A DNA stretch of 64,000 nucleotides from Dryomyza anilis (GCA_951804985.1 OX638131.1:105668464-105732463); one strand, 5' to 3'. Positions 12,574 to 24,060 are shown, counted from the first letter of the stretch. Notes: generated by a model from the sequence alone, not told the origin. Made by a program: numbers and translations.

Positions 12574-13164
12574 CCCAAGTAACAACTTTGTGGCCACTCA
12601 AGTAATAGCCACACAATTGTCAATAGTGCGCAATATACTTAATTGCCACTTAAGTGCCTCTTAAGTGCCACTAAATTGACATTTAATTTTCATTTAATTA
12701 CCAGCCAAAAATAGCGATTTTTGTTATTTCTTAAATTATCGTATTACGGCTGTCTTTTTTTCAACACAGTATTCCATAAACATATGTTGTGGATATAATA
12801 AATATTTTGTCTAGAATAATATACATTTATTTCATTTAAAAGTTAATTTTCTGTATTACTTATAAACTTGATCTTATAAGATTCTTGATTCTATATTTGC
12901 AACTTATATTTAATAATTTGACACTATTTTGCCACTTAATAGCAACAAACTAAGCTCCACCCAATAATGTATATGTTCCATTATTAGAGTGTATGCCATA
13001 TATATCATAGCATTGTGACATATAACTGTGTATGTTCCACACATGTTCTTAGCCACCACTTTGGAACTAAATAACACTGGTTTTCTAAACTGGTGTCAAA
13101 AGTAACTTAAAAGTTACACATGGCACAAAAGTTTGTTCCAATTGTCGAGACGTGGTTACTTGGG
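12574..13164. mobile_element. MITE-like element with CCCAAGTAAC ends and TA duplication
   Basis: The ends are CCCAAGTAAC (12574-12583) and GTTACTTGGG (13155-13164), a perfect 10-bp inverted pair. Each is flanked by TA (12572-12573 and 13165-13166), as in Tc1/mariner-type insertions. The interior is 591 bp, AT-rich and without an ORF. Homology beyond the terminal 10 bp is weak. Confidence 0.55.
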
Positions 13165-13169
13165 TATTG

Positions 13170-13900
13170 AATGGCTCTATTATTTAATGTGACCCAATTA
13201 CATCGTAGCGGGGAAATAAAAAGTATAAGACTGGTTCCTTGGATATAATTAACCAGTCCTAGTTCTGCTACTTTTATATGTAAGCAATGAATTTAACATG
13301 GTGTTGTCTTATGAAGTGGTGAATTAACACCTCATTCAGACATTTAGAACTATTACAGAGCTTGTCTGGTCAAAAACGGTCACAGAACTGGCACCAAAGC
13401 AACCAGTCACAGATACAAACCTTGCGAACCCGCCAGTAAAAGTAAAGATCCAACTCGACCCTGAGAAAATAGCGGAGAAATTATATTATTTGTGCTGATC
13501 AATGCAAAATGGAGTTATTTTATTCCTGAATAGACTAAACACAAAAATATCTGCTCCAAAACATTTGGACTAGAACAGTGACAAGTCCTCTTATAACCAG
13601 TTATAATTTTAGAGCAATTGGTATCTTCCTACGGGTTCCGTCTAGTTTCTTCACTTTTATAAGAAACCAAACGGCAACTTTTAAACGATCTAGTCCTAGG
13701 AAGGTGTGAATTAACCCTCATGTAGACCTCATGTAGACCTCTAGATCTCTCAGATAAGTGGTCTTTTAGATTCTGTTTTGAATCGGTATCAATGAAACCG
13801 GTCACAGAACGAATTGTCTCCTTCCTGCATACCTTTGACTAGAACAATGACAAATACTCATTTCACCAGTAACGTGAGAGCAAATGTTGACGTTAAATAA
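13170..13900. other. Gene-free stretch with weak internal duplication
   Basis: Related phrases recur (AACCGGTCACAGAAC-like near 13373 and 13797; AGAACARTGACAA near 13572 and 13841). This suggests an old, diverged duplication of about 250-420 bp. No exon is seen. Confidence 0.35.
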
Positions 13901-13904
13901 AAAT

Positions 13905-14443
13905 ACACACAGGAAAATCCGCTTTTGAAATGAGGTTTGAAGAATGGAAAAGTTAGTTGTACCAACTAACCATATCAGCCTATGCACTTAAAATATTAAT
14001 CTATATACACGCCTAATGGTTCTAAATATGTAATAAATTATTCTAAAACAGTTCGAAATTGGTTGCTGTGTAAACTACTTTTTACAATAACAACCGACTA
14101 AACGGTTAAGAGAACTGAAAAACTTGGTTGGGCAAAGAGTTGGTTGGCGCAACAAATCTCTATTCAGTGTTGTACCAACTAACTTCATTCGGTTAATTCG
14201 AAATGCCTACAAATTTGTTGGCGGAATTGCTAATTAGCCTATACACTTAAAATTTTAGTCTATACACACTACTAATTGTTCTAAATATGTACTAAATTAT
14301 TCTAAAAGAGCTCGGAATTGGTTGCAGTACAAACTACAACTCTTTTAGTTTTGACAATAACAACCGACAAAGCGGTTGAGAGAACCGAATAAATGGGCTG
14401 GGCAAAGAGTTGTTCGGCGCAACAAATTTCTACTCTGAGTGTA
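13905..14443 (+). mobile_element. Two tandem copies of the GGTTGAGAGAACCGAATAA MITE family
   Basis: The two copies (about 13905-14171 and 14171-14443) share the order ACACACAGGAAAATCC-like start, CCAACTAACTTCATTCGG, AGCCTATACAC, ACAGTTCGAAATTGGTTG, AACAACCGACTAAGCGGTT, GAGAACCGAATAA and TTGGTTGGCGCAACAAATC. The first is internally deleted. Further copies lie at 17029, 18041, 19868 and 60918. There is no ORF, so this is a short non-autonomous element. Confidence 0.75.
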
Positions 14444-14559
14444 ACAATAATAGTATTGACATTTTGGTGTCGTTATTAAGCTCCTTGTTGTTGTTGTCAT
14501 TTTAACATTATGGGCCAGTGTTAAACCAACCAACAAAGCAGCACCGCCGCGCAATCATT

Positions 14560-15240
14560 TGACCAAATTGACTGCAGCTGACATCGCGTCGTTCGAACGT
14601 ACTACGTACACTGCTTGTTTGCCGTCACACGGTACTACGACTACAAGTTAATCGCAGCGATTGACTGGCGGTCGGTTGGAGTGTTAGCGGCGGGTGCACC
14701 GCTGCGACACAGAGGCAATAGATCGACGTGAGTCGGTCGCACCGTTGCCGCCACCGCCGCTAGTTCAAATAGTTTCGCACACATTAAGCTTAATTAAGGT
14801 CTCATTTTTGGTGATTTGTTTGAGCCAAATTTTCGACGGGACTGCTTTCGACGATGGCGGTGCGGTGCGGTGGTGCCTTAAGTACATTGATTGCTGCGCA
14901 TAGTACTTATGTTGCTGCGGTGTGCCGTCCAAATAATTGTTATTTGCTGTTGGTAATGATTTCATTTACAACTTAACATTTTGGTAGTTGTTGGGTGCTG
15001 GTTACTGGTTGCCAGTACCACCAACAACAGCAGCAACAACGCGCTGGCTGAGTAGCCGCCGAAAGGTGCAGTCATCGATCGTGCCTGCGTGTGGTGTTGA
15101 AATGTTAATGGGTTTTGAAAGTTCTGGGAATTATTTAGTTGAAGTTTGGATTTTCTGCAATTTTAATTCTGCAATTTTTGCCATTTCATTTGTTGCCGTT
15201 AAATTAAGAGTCGAACAAGTGCACAGTTGAGTGACTCATA
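14560..15240. other. GC-rich island
   Basis: This is one of the most GC-rich stretches of the window, with GTCG, GCGG and CCGCC words. Plus-strand frames (14694-14903 and 14988-15230) and a minus frame (14765-14965) have no recognisable domain. The island could be promoter or 5' UTR sequence, conserved intronic regulatory DNA, or contain the low-confidence minus-strand exon listed separately. Confidence 0.35.
14684..14759 (-). CDS. Speculative osp-orientation exon (alternative 3' end)
   Basis: On the minus strand an acceptor-like CTAG at 14763-14760 precedes a GC-rich frame. The frame reads a Gly run, then GATDSRRSIASVSQR, and ends in TAA at 14686-14684. Its entry phase would fit an upstream exon ending in phase 2, which is the exit phase of the candidate exon at 17716-17788. 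The polypyrimidine tract is weak and no homology is known to me. This could equally be a chance frame in a GC-rich island. No promoter or polyadenylation evidence was established. Confidence 0.2.
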
Positions 15241-15329
15241 TTCCAGATTCACATAGAGAAAAACGGTCATAAATTTAAATTTCTTAGAGTGCTAAAGATG
15301 AGCAGGTTTAGGCTGGACATAAATGAAAT

Positions 15330-16430
15330 TTATTTTTAATTGAAAAATTGAATTTTGAGTGATAATTTGAATTTTTAGTCATAATTTGAATTTTTAGTGA
15401 ACATTTTAATTTTAGAAAAACTTTTAATTTATAGTGAAAATTTAAATTTTTAGTGAATATTTTAATTTTTAGTGAAAATTTAAATTTTTAGTAAAATTTA
15501 AATTTTTAGTGAAAATTTAAATTTTTAGTGAAAATTTAAATTTTTAGTGAAAATTTAAATTTTTAGTGAAAATTTAAATTTTTAGTAAAAATTTAAATTT
15601 TTAGTGAAAATTTAAATTTTTAGTGAAAATTTAAATTTTTAGTGAAAAATTCAATTTTTTGTGCAAATTTTTATTTTTAGTGAAAATATTAATTTTTTTA
15701 GTGAAAATTTTAATTTTTAGTGAAAATTTTAATTTCTAGAAAAACTTTTAATTTATAGTGAAAATTTAAATTTTTAGTGAATATTTTAATTTTTAGTGAA
15801 AATTTGAATTTTTAGTGAAAATTTGAATTTTTAGTGAAAATTTGAATTTTTAGTGAAAATTTGAATTTTTAGTGAAAATTTGAATTTTTAATGAAAATAT
15901 TTATTTTTAGTAAAAATTTAAATTTTTAATAAAAAAATTGTATTTTTAGTGAAAAATAAAATTTTTAGTGAAAAATTGATTTTTTAGTAAAAAATTTAAT
16001 TTTGAGTGATAAATTGAATTTTTAGTGAAAAATTGAGTTTTTAGTGAAAAATTGAATTTTTGAGTGAAAATTTGAATTTTTAGTGAAAAATTGAATTTTT
16101 AGTGAAAAATTGAATTTTTAGTGAAAATTTGAATTTTTAGTGAAAAATTGAATTTTTAGTGAAAAATAAAATTTTTAGTGAAAAATTGAATTTTTAGTGA
16201 AAAATTGAATTTTTAGTGAAAAATTGAATTTTTAGTAAAAAATTGAATTTTTAGTGAAAAATTGAATTTTTAGTGAAAAATTGAATTTTTAGTGAAAAAT
16301 TGAATTTTTAGTGAAAAATTGAATTTTTAGTGAAGAATTGAATTTTTAGTAAAAAATTGAATTTTTAGTGAAAATTTTAATTTTTTTTTGTTAGTGAAAA
16401 ATTGAATTTGTAGTAAAAAAAGTTTTAACG
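15330..16430. repeat. 19-bp satellite array B (TTTTTAGTGAAAAATTGAA)
   Basis: About 55 units of the reverse complement of array A. A GAATTTTTAGTGAAAAATT subtype dominates the right half and a TTTTTAGTGAAAATTTAAA subtype the left. Array edges are ragged, with diverged units. It is inverted relative to array A, about 7.3 kb away. Confidence 0.95.
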
Positions 16431-17028
16431 AATAAAAAGTCATGTTTATTTTTGATATGTATATAAAATAGAAAACTTTTGAATGATATTGACCCATTTT
16501 CCATCTATGTGGTCATCAAAAAAACAGTTTCCAAACTGCCTCGACCTTGTACTTTTCGTATATTTTGGTGTGTCTTTAATATGTAAATGTTATTTTTTTA
16601 TTATATAATGCATTTTAGGACACGATTTATGACAGGTATATGGAATTCGATTTTGTAGACTCTTTTACCTACATTATTTTGTGTTGCTACATAATGTAGT
16701 ATTTTTTTATAATTTAATAAAAATACCCTTGGGACAATATAAACTACTTGGGTGTCCAACATTTCGTGCGTTTGTCTAAATCTGCTACATCAAAATTTAA
16801 ATTTTGCCTTAGGTTCGTTCGATTAGTTGTCTAATAAATAATAAATTGTTTTATAATTAGTGCATTAAATTTAGAGGCTATTTCAAATTTAAGCGTTCGC
16901 TTACTGGATTAACCAACCGTTACTATATATTTTTGTATATTTTAAATAAATTTGAACATTTTAAATAATGGTAATCATTATTTAAAATGTTCAAAGTTCA
17001 AACATAGAAAAACGAACTAACGAAAACG
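16431..17028. other. Gene-free AT-rich stretch
   Basis: No exon, RNA gene or clear repeat was recognised. A short inverted pair around 16955-16995 (TTGAACATTTTAAATAATGGTA-type with its inverse TTATTTAAAATGTTCAA) forms a potential hairpin. Confidence 0.4.
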
Positions 17029-17305
17029 CTAGTTGTAACAACCAACTTCAATCAGTTAAACGAAATTTCTTCATATTTGTTGAAATATTACTCGCTTGAA
17101 ATATTCTCTATACACACACCTAATTATTCCAAAACTGTTCGAAAAATGTTTTTTTTTTTAGTTTTACCTCTAAAACCGATTCAGCGGTTGAGCAAACCGA
17201 CTATGCGGTTGAGCGAACCGACTAAGCGGTTGAGCGAACCGAATAAGTTGTTTGTGCATTGAGTTGGTTGGCACAAGAAATCTCCAATTTGTGTGTACAT
17301 TTTAT
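17029..17305 (+). mobile_element. MITE copy with a triplicated 21-bp segment
   Basis: This is a member of the GGTTGAGAGAACCGAATAA family (CCAACTTCAATCAG, TCTATACACAC, AAACTGTTCGAAAA, then GAACCGAATAAGTTG). At 17176-17238 a 21-bp module (CCGACTAAGCGGTTGAGCGAA-like) is repeated three times in tandem, whereas the other copies have a single module. Confidence 0.7.
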
Positions 17306-17454
17306 CCAATTGACGACTTTTGCTATTACAAACTTCTTTGAAACTAGTTATATGCATTTGTTTGATTTTCAGCTGGGTACAGTAGTTATGCACAGATACG
17401 TTTTTTTTTTATTTTTTCACATTCATAAGTTCGTCATTCGTGCGTGAAACTTTG

Positions 17455-17560
17455 TTGCTATTTTATCGCTTCAGCCACTTCACTTCGCTTTAGTGCGCAG
17501 TTCATTTCACAGACGCAGTGTGGCGCGTCCGTCGCGGCACTACAATTCGGTACGTTTTCG
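17455..17560 (+). promoter_or_regulatory. Possible GC-rich promoter-like island
   Basis: A sharp GC-rich patch in AT-rich DNA. It contains GCGCAGTTCATT, which resembles an insect initiator (CAGTT), followed about 30 nt downstream by CGTCCGTCGCGG. A GTACGT word at 17550 could act as a splice donor after a short 5' UTR. No TATA box is convincing. It would be plus-strand, antisense to osp, with no downstream coding gene identified. Low confidence. Confidence 0.2.
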
Positions 17561-17715
17561 ATCTCGTAAATTTATTTAGTTCTTTTTATACTTTTTTGTA
17601 ATTTTTTTTTCCTGTTTCTTCTGTTACATCTCGTTCACGCTGTCGTTTGGCATCAAAATCACATCAGCGTATGGGCTAAGTTGTTGGTGTGCGCTCCTTT
17701 ACGTGAACGAATTAC

Positions 17716-17788
17716 AACGCCTTGGGAATCTCCTGGTATTTGCGCGCGGCTTTTTGGTCCTCATGTTTCTGCAGTTGTTGGTGCCCAT
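17716..17788 (-). CDS. osp: Candidate internal osp exon
   Basis: On the minus strand an AG at 17790-17789 is followed by an open stretch that, with a phase-1 entry (G|AT), reads DGHQQLQKHEDQKAARK and then YQEIPKA, up to a GTAATT donor at 17715. Entry phase 1 matches the exit phase of the osp exon ending at 26317. The sequence is GC3-rich like the certain osp exon and unlike the surrounding AT-rich DNA, and the peptide is hydrophilic as expected of a linker. Weak points are a poor polypyrimidine tract, a frame that would otherwise stop at 17712, and my inability to recall the matching osp segment. A chance open frame remains possible. Confidence 0.4.
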
Positions 17789-17881
17789 CTTGGTGCATGT
17801 AGGTACATATTCGAGGCTTACATAGTTATTTACACATTAGACATTGTTTGGCCGAGACCAGTGGGGGTACAGTGGTCCTAA

Positions 17882-18040
17882 TAGGGATATCGGTTACTAT
17901 ACAAATTGTATTGGTAAAAAGAGTATCGTCTCTCAAATGTCATATACTATAAAATTGAGTTTCAACAAATCATTATGGAGAAAAATCGAATAACAGAGTA
18001 GCAGTGATTATTTTTAATGACACTTTTAGTATTTTTGATT
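17882..18040. other. Short non-coding spacer
   Basis: AT-rich spacer between the GC-rich patch and the next MITE copy. Nothing was recognised. Confidence 0.4.
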
Positions 18041-18345
18041 TAGCATGAGGTTGGAAGAACGAATAACTTAGGTGTGCCAACTAACTTCATTCGGCTTAAT
18101 CAAATTGTCTACAAACTTGCCATATTCGGTTGACGAATGAAATATTAGCCTATACACACTCCCAAAGGTTCTAAATCTGTACTAAATAAATCTAAAACAG
18201 TTCGAAATTGGTTGTAGTACATAATACAATACTTTTGGTTTTGACAGTAAGAACAGACTAAGCGGTTGAGAGAACCGAATAAGTTGCTTGTGCAAAGAGA
18301 TGGTTGGCGCAAAAAATCTTTATTCTGCGTGTGTATTTAAAAATT
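18041..18345 (+). mobile_element. MITE copy, GGTTGAGAGAACCGAATAA family
   Basis: It contains GCATGAGGTTGGAAGAACG, CCAACTAACTTCATTCGG, AGCCTATACACACTCC, AACAGTTCGAAATTGGTTG, AGACTAAGCGGTTGAGAGAA and TGGTTGGCGC in family order. This is one of the more complete copies. A 5' end fragment of the same family follows at 18420-18505. Confidence 0.8.
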
Positions 18346-19176
18346 GACAATAGAGAGATGTTAGGTATAGAAAAGTATATGTCTAAATAAAATCAAAGTG
18401 TGACTCTGATCAAAAATATACACACATAAAAAAAAAATATACACACAGAAAAATCCTCTTTTAGATGAGGTTGAAATAATAAAAAAGTAAGTAACTAATT
18501 TCATTATAAAATAAATTAAAAAAAAAAATTTATTGAAAAAAATACCTTACGTCTCTTTTTGCAATGAGCAATAATTGAATTATCAAATAATTACTCATTT
18601 ATTTGGTTCATGGTTTAAAGAACTCATAAAAGAACTGAATACAAATTTATTATAATTATAATAATTATTCTCCATTTTATTCCACTGTACATAATGTCCT
18701 GTACGCAAAGAGAATACAACAAAAAAATAAAAAGAAGAAAGAAAAAATAGCACAAAAATTCCGAACTTGAATTTCTACTCTATAATTACGCAGTGTCTTC
18801 TTCTAGGAAACGTCGTGAACCGAGTCGTACACTCTCATCTGTGCTGCAAGTTAGGCTCCTCTGCTCGATACTATGGCACACTAGTTTATGGTATATCTTT
18901 TAAAATGGAGCTGCAGGCCCAATGCATTTGATATGGCATAAATTTAGGTTACAGCCTCCCTTTCGTTGTAGGTATCAAATATATTTGTGTTTTGTTAACA
19001 CTTTATTAAATAACTAATGAAATACAAAAAAAGAAAAAAAAATTAAATAAAACTATATAAACTATATATTTAACTATATAATACTATTTTTGGTTATAAA
19101 ATAGTTTAAATAATTTTCACTTTTTATATTTAAAAATTTTAAATTAACCGAGACAAAATTTCGGTAATTTTTCACA
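18346..19176. other. Gene-free stretch with a MITE fragment
   Basis: It contains the family-start fragment near 18430-18500 (ACACACAGAAAAATCCTC, GATGAGGTTGAAATAAT). The rest is AT-rich with no exon. A GC-richer patch at 18780-18960 shows no coding signal. Confidence 0.4.
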
Positions 19177-19445
19177 AATATTTTCGGCATACCTATATTT
19201 TCGACAAACAAACAACAGCTAAATGAAACTTTGTAGGAAACGTATGGCAGGGCATATTAGAAAGATTGTATCGAAAGATGTCAAGCAGACAAAATAGTAG
19301 GAATCTACATCTTAAAACCTATGCCGAAATATTTTCGGTATACCTATATTTTCGATAAACAAACAACAGATAAATAAAACTTTGTAGGAAACGTATGGCA
19401 GGGCATATTAGAAAGATTGTATCGAAAGATGTCAAGCAGACAAAA
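19177..19445. repeat. Tandem duplication, 151-bp period
   Basis: AATATTTTCGGCATACCTAT starts at 19177 and its near-copy at 19328. The two units agree almost base for base through GTATCGAAAGATGTCAAGCA. Vocabulary such as CCGAAATATT and TCTGCC links the block to the diffuse repeat family at 24.1-24.9 and 30.4-32.1 kb. Confidence 0.85.
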
Positions 19446-19867
19446 GCGTCCTATTTTCTTACCATACCCAATGAATAGTAGAAACCTACATTTAAAATTT
19501 ACTACATTTTATAATCTACCATACGCATCCCAAAAATCTTTCATTTACATCCATATATGACGGAAATATGCCAAAAATATGCAGACAAACACAGAATTTT
19601 TATCAAAACTTCCTATTTTCTTCCCATACATAAAATATGACGGGGATCTTCTTTTAGAATTCAAAATCTTTATCTAAAATCTTTATCTGTCTTTTTATCT
19701 ATGTGTTTGACAGAAATATGCCGGAAAAATACAAAAATGTTTAGGAAAACTTCGATATGTCTGCCTAAAATCCTACCATAAAATGTTTCTGGACTACCTT
19801 GAGAATGCTAACTCTTCCTTTTATCTGTGTGTTGACCGAAAAAATGACCGAAATATTAAAAAAAAAT
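19446..19867. repeat. Diverged copies of the GCCGGAAATATTCC/TTTATCTGTGTGTTTG dispersed repeat
   Basis: Words such as ATGACGGAAATATGCC, TTTATCTATGTGTTTGACAG and CTTCGATATGTCTGCC recur. They match the left arm of the 30.4-34.2 kb inverted repeat and 31.6-32.0 kb. This is an old dispersed repeat with no ORF. Confidence 0.45.
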
Positions 19868-20155
19868 CAACATACACATAAATCCTCTTGTGACAAGAGG
19901 TAGGATGAAAGAAAATCTAGTTATGACAACCAACTTCATTCGATTTGAATGAAATTTTATGAAATTTATTGATGGAGCAGACATCTGGCACTTGAAATAT
20001 TAGTGTAGACACAATCCAAACTGTTCTAAATTGGTTGTAGTTCAAACTACAACAATTTTCAATTTGGCTTAAAGAACCTATTTAACAGTTGAGAGAACCG
20101 AATAAAATGTTTGGACGGCGAGTTGGTGGACGCAGCAAATTTGTATTATTTGCGA
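19868..20155 (+). mobile_element. Diverged MITE copy, GGTTGAGAGAACCGAATAA family
   Basis: Starts with ACATACACATAAATCCTCTT and continues through CAACCAACTTCATTCGATT, AACTGTTCTAAATTGGTTG and CAGTTGAGAGAACCGAATAA to a GAGTTGGTGGACGCAGC end. It is more diverged than the copies at 18041 and 60918. Confidence 0.7.
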
Positions 20156-20169
20156 AGAAATATTGTTTT

Positions 20170-20780
20170 CAGTTCATTTGAATTATTTTTTAAAGGACTT
20201 ATTTTTAAACAACTATTTTTAAAAGCATTATTTTCATTATTAGTTTTACCATTTTTTTTTTACTATGTCTTGTACTATTTTCATTACTAATTTTACCACT
20301 TATTAACTACATTTTCTAAAATTTATATTCTGTCTAAAGTACTTTTTAAATTATTTTTGAAATGTTATTTTATCTTTTACTACTTTTCTGCTACTTTTTT
20401 TAAATACTTTTTAATACTTTTTCTACTCGTTTTACTATTTTTGTACTACTTTTACTAATTTTTGACTACTTTTTTTTGAGATCTTATTTCTAACTACTAT
20501 TAAAAAAAAAAACAAATATAATGTTTACTACTTTTTTTTATTATTTTACTATTTTTTCTACTACTTTTTAAATACTTTATTACTACTTTTTAATACTTTT
20601 TTTTACTATTTTTTTCTTTTACTACTTTTCTACTACTTTTTTAAATTATTTTTTACTACTTTTTTACTATTTTTTTACTACTTTTAATAATTGCTGACTA
20701 CTTTTTTGTAAGATCTCATTTAAAAAAAAATAAAGACCATTTTTAACTACTTTTTTTATTATGGTTATGAACTACTTTAT
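20170..20780. repeat. Degenerate TACTTTTT-type simple repeat
   Basis: Dense TACTTTTT, CTACTTTTT and TACTATTTTT words run through the block. A longer duplicated phrase (GACTACTTTTTTTTGAGATCT near 20463, GACTACTTTTTTGTAAGATCT near 20697) gives a period of roughly 235 bp. No gene is seen. Confidence 0.75.
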
Positions 20781-22315
20781 ATAAACTAAGCAAATAAAAA
20801 AAAAGTCACTATGTTAGATGTGGCTGTATCTTTTGATTGTTTAGTTGGTTACCCCCCACTTCAGAAAAATTATATACTTGCCATAATTTTGCATGATTGG
20901 CTGCGCGTTGTTTACCTTGTGGTCACAAAACTGCACAAAATGCGTGCGGCTAGTTAAGAGGCGGCGGAGCGAGCATCCAGAAAAGTCGTTGCCGAAGAGG
21001 AAGGCGCAACAATAACCTTGAGTTGAGAGTTCCCAAGGTTCTGCCAGGTTCAGCGGTGCAAGGCAAACGCCTGGTAGAAGATGTAGTCGCTAATGTTGTT
21101 GTGTTCTTTGCCTTCATCAACATTGTTGTTGTTGTTATTAGCAACCAGCAATAACAACAATGTTGATGACGACAACGACGACCTGATGCCAGACATTGCG
21201 TCATAAATTTTCCTTAGCAACTTGGGCTGCTCCATAATTGCTGGCCAAGCAGTCGCGATCTCGCACTGATCACAAACAAGCAGACAGACACACAAAGAGA
21301 GATACACCATAAAACAGCAACAATATTTGATCACACTTTGCGTAGCTGCAGGAGTATTGGCGGTACCAACGCCACCTCGCATCGCATAACATTGCACCGC
21401 CTCGTCATGAACGACATGAACAGTGATTTAAAAGTTGTACATCTTTCATCAGTGCACAAAATTTGTATTCACTTTAAAATTATAGTGTTGGCGATCGATC
21501 GTTGGCATCGATCGTTCGCGATCGAAGATCTACATAATGTCCAGTGGATAGGAAACAACTATTAAATGCGTTTATTCGAAGGCAATTAAGTTATGCTTTT
21601 TTTTTTATTTTATATTAAAAATATTAAATAATTAAGTATTTTATAAAATATATATTTTGCTTTTTTTGTTTTATAAAATACTTTTTGTTATTTAAACGTT
21701 GATTTTTTAACATTGCTTTGCTACTCTTTTATGCATCAATAATGAATTATTCAAGACATGTGACCTGTTTGCAGATCTTTTGCCACTTATTGCGTTTTGT
21801 AGATCAATTCCAAAAGAGTGCCAAAAATGTCTGTACAAGCTGATCGTCCAAACGAGGGACCGATCGACTGACAGACAGACTGGTAGACAGAAAAAAAGAC
21901 CTGAAGCTGTAGAGTTAAAATGCAGACATCGGCTGCATAACGTGACAAATTGCGCAATTTATTCCAAATTGATTTATAAGTCGCTGAAGAAATTATTTTT
22001 TTTTATAAATAACGTTTTTTTGTTTGTAAGTTTGAAAAATTACGTCATACCAATTTGGGTTTTATTGAGTCAGTAGACTTTTTAAAAAGACATACGTGTT
22101 TTTATCGATAAATTAAGTTTTTTGTTGTTGTTTAGTAAAATAATCTAGCATAAAAATTGTATAATTTTTTCAGTAAATCAAGTTTTAAAATGATTAGTCA
22201 TTAAATTACAAAACGTTTCGAATATAGTTTTAATTTTAATAAAAACAATCTAAAATTCTTCAACGTTTCAAACGTGGAAAAATTGTTTTTAATAGATCAT
22301 AATTTTTGGCAGTGT
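20781..22315. other. No gene recognised; GC-richer island 20930-21560
   Basis: Overlapping minus frames (20950-21204 and 21050-21397) and plus frames (21338-21565 and 21780-22076) lack recognisable domains. Features seen are GTT/AAC trinucleotide runs (21100-21160), a CGATCGATCG-rich palindromic patch at 21490-21530 and a CAGA-type microsatellite near 21865-21895. The island may be intronic regulatory DNA. Confidence 0.35.
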
Positions 22316-22319
22316 CAAC

Positions 22320-23065
22320 TAGAGATGGGCGGGCTATAAAAAGACATGAAGAAACATGGAAAAACACCACAAAAAAAGCACGGAAAAACATGAAAAAGCA
22401 GACGAAACGTGAAAAAGAATACCGGAACCGTTTAGATTTTTGGAACCGGAATCCCTAGTAGAAATTTGCGCCATCGGGAAATGATCGAGTTTTCGTTGGG
22501 TAAGCCCTATTAGAGTAAATATGATCATTGCCTTTGCATGCTCTTATCATGCTTACCATAGCAGGGTTTACATTATCTAAACAGTCAATGTTCCCGATCA
22601 TAGCTACATTATTTGTTCCTCATAACGAAATTAGTATCAGGCAATGATCGAGATTAATGAGAGAAACCCTATTATGCTCGGGCTCAGACAAGGCAATTGT
22701 CGGGTAAATATTAAAATGGGGAATTGCCCGATCAGTACATGATCATGGCCTGAGGTCAATACATGATCAGGACACTGCGTTACAAGGACATTATGGGCCT
22801 CGTCATATCCCGATCACCTCAAATAATGACATGATCACTTCATGACAATGGCCCTACCAAAATTTCTACTATGGATAGTTATTAAAAATGTGTGGAACCT
22901 GGAATCGGAATCCATATATTTTGTACTGGTTTTAAACGGAAACGCTATTTTAAAAATCTCAAAACCAGAACCAGAACCGGAACAGATTTTATAGTCGCTG
23001 TCAGAGTACAGGAATCGGAACCGTTATTACAAAATGTATGGAACCGGAATCGAAACCCATTTAAT
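22320..23065. repeat. GGAACCGGAATCGG-type repeat interrupted by a MITE
   Basis: CCGGAACCGTTTAG, TGGAACCGGAAT and GGAATCGGAACCGTTATTA words occur on both sides of the MITE at 22453-22874. The motif resembles the CGGTTTCGG subterminal repeats of the hAT-like element, so this may be a hAT-related remnant. No ORF is seen. Confidence 0.55.
22453..22874. mobile_element. MITE with CCCTAGTAGAAATT ends, copy 1
   Basis: The left end CCCTAGTAGAAATT pairs with the right end AATTTCTACTATGG (one mismatch). The interior is 422 bp and rich in ATGATC/GATCAT words. It is nearly identical over its length to 50383-50810. The flanks show AT on both sides, so a 2-bp duplication is possible. No ORF. Confidence 0.8.
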
Positions 23066-24060
23066 TTTTTTGTTTTTATTACAAGTTGTTTGTTTGCAGC
23101 TAGATCTTAAAATATGCCGGGAATCTGCCTTTTAAATTGTTTTTGTGTGTTAATATGAAAATATTTATATTCTGTATACTATAGGATCAATAACTGTCCT
23201 ATTGTCCAATTTTAATAGGATTTCTTTCTGAGTGTACAATTCAATCCAAACAATTAAAATATATTATTTTTAAAGCATCTAAATGATTTCTTAATTGCAA
23301 ATAATTATTGTAAACTTTTTTTTCATCTGCACCCATTCATCCCATACCACAACTACTTGATATTGGCCCCCAGCTGTCACAATTGATCAATGTCAATTGT
23401 CAGTTTTGGACAGAGTGTGTTAGAGAGTGATAGAAAAGCAACACAATCGCATATTGGTTTTTTTTTGCCTAAGTCAGCTTTAAATGTCGTTGACATTTTC
23501 AATCATTTTAAATGAATATGAGGTATTTGCAACATGAAGAATCACTCTCGCAAAAATATTTGTTTTGTCTTAAGCCAACTTGTCTAAATAAATAAAAACT
23601 CATAAAGTCAAGGTTAATTAAATAGGGGCTAGGCAGGCACATGACAGGTGGTCACACATTAGGCAAAAATGTGGGCAATCAATCACGTGTGTTAGCTATA
23701 AATATAAAAATTGTAAAAAAAGTAGGTTATACATTTTTTGTATTTTAGGTATTTGGAACATGAAGAATCACTCGTGTACGGTCAAGTTCAAAATGATAGA
23801 GTATGATAAGTATTGTGATTAGTGTTAGTTTTTGAATTGCATTCTGTTTGATATAAAAGTTAAATTCTAAACGCAAATTACCTAAAATCATTCCAAAACA
23901 AAATTCTTGTTATTTTTCAGACCTATATTGAGAATATGTATTTCTAAATCGTAGTGATAAATAAAAATCTTTCCCTTGACAATATTTTTGGGAGGGTTAG
24001 TGCAGATAAAATACATTTCATCGAAGTCTTTTAAAGGGTTTTTCAATAAGAGCGCTACAA
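23066..24060. other. Gene-free stretch with a short direct repeat
   Basis: AGGTATTTGCAACATGAAGA (near 23521) recurs as AGGTATTTGGAACATGAAGA (near 23748), both followed by ATCACTC, a duplication of about 227 bp period. Otherwise no exon or RNA gene is recognised. Confidence 0.45.
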
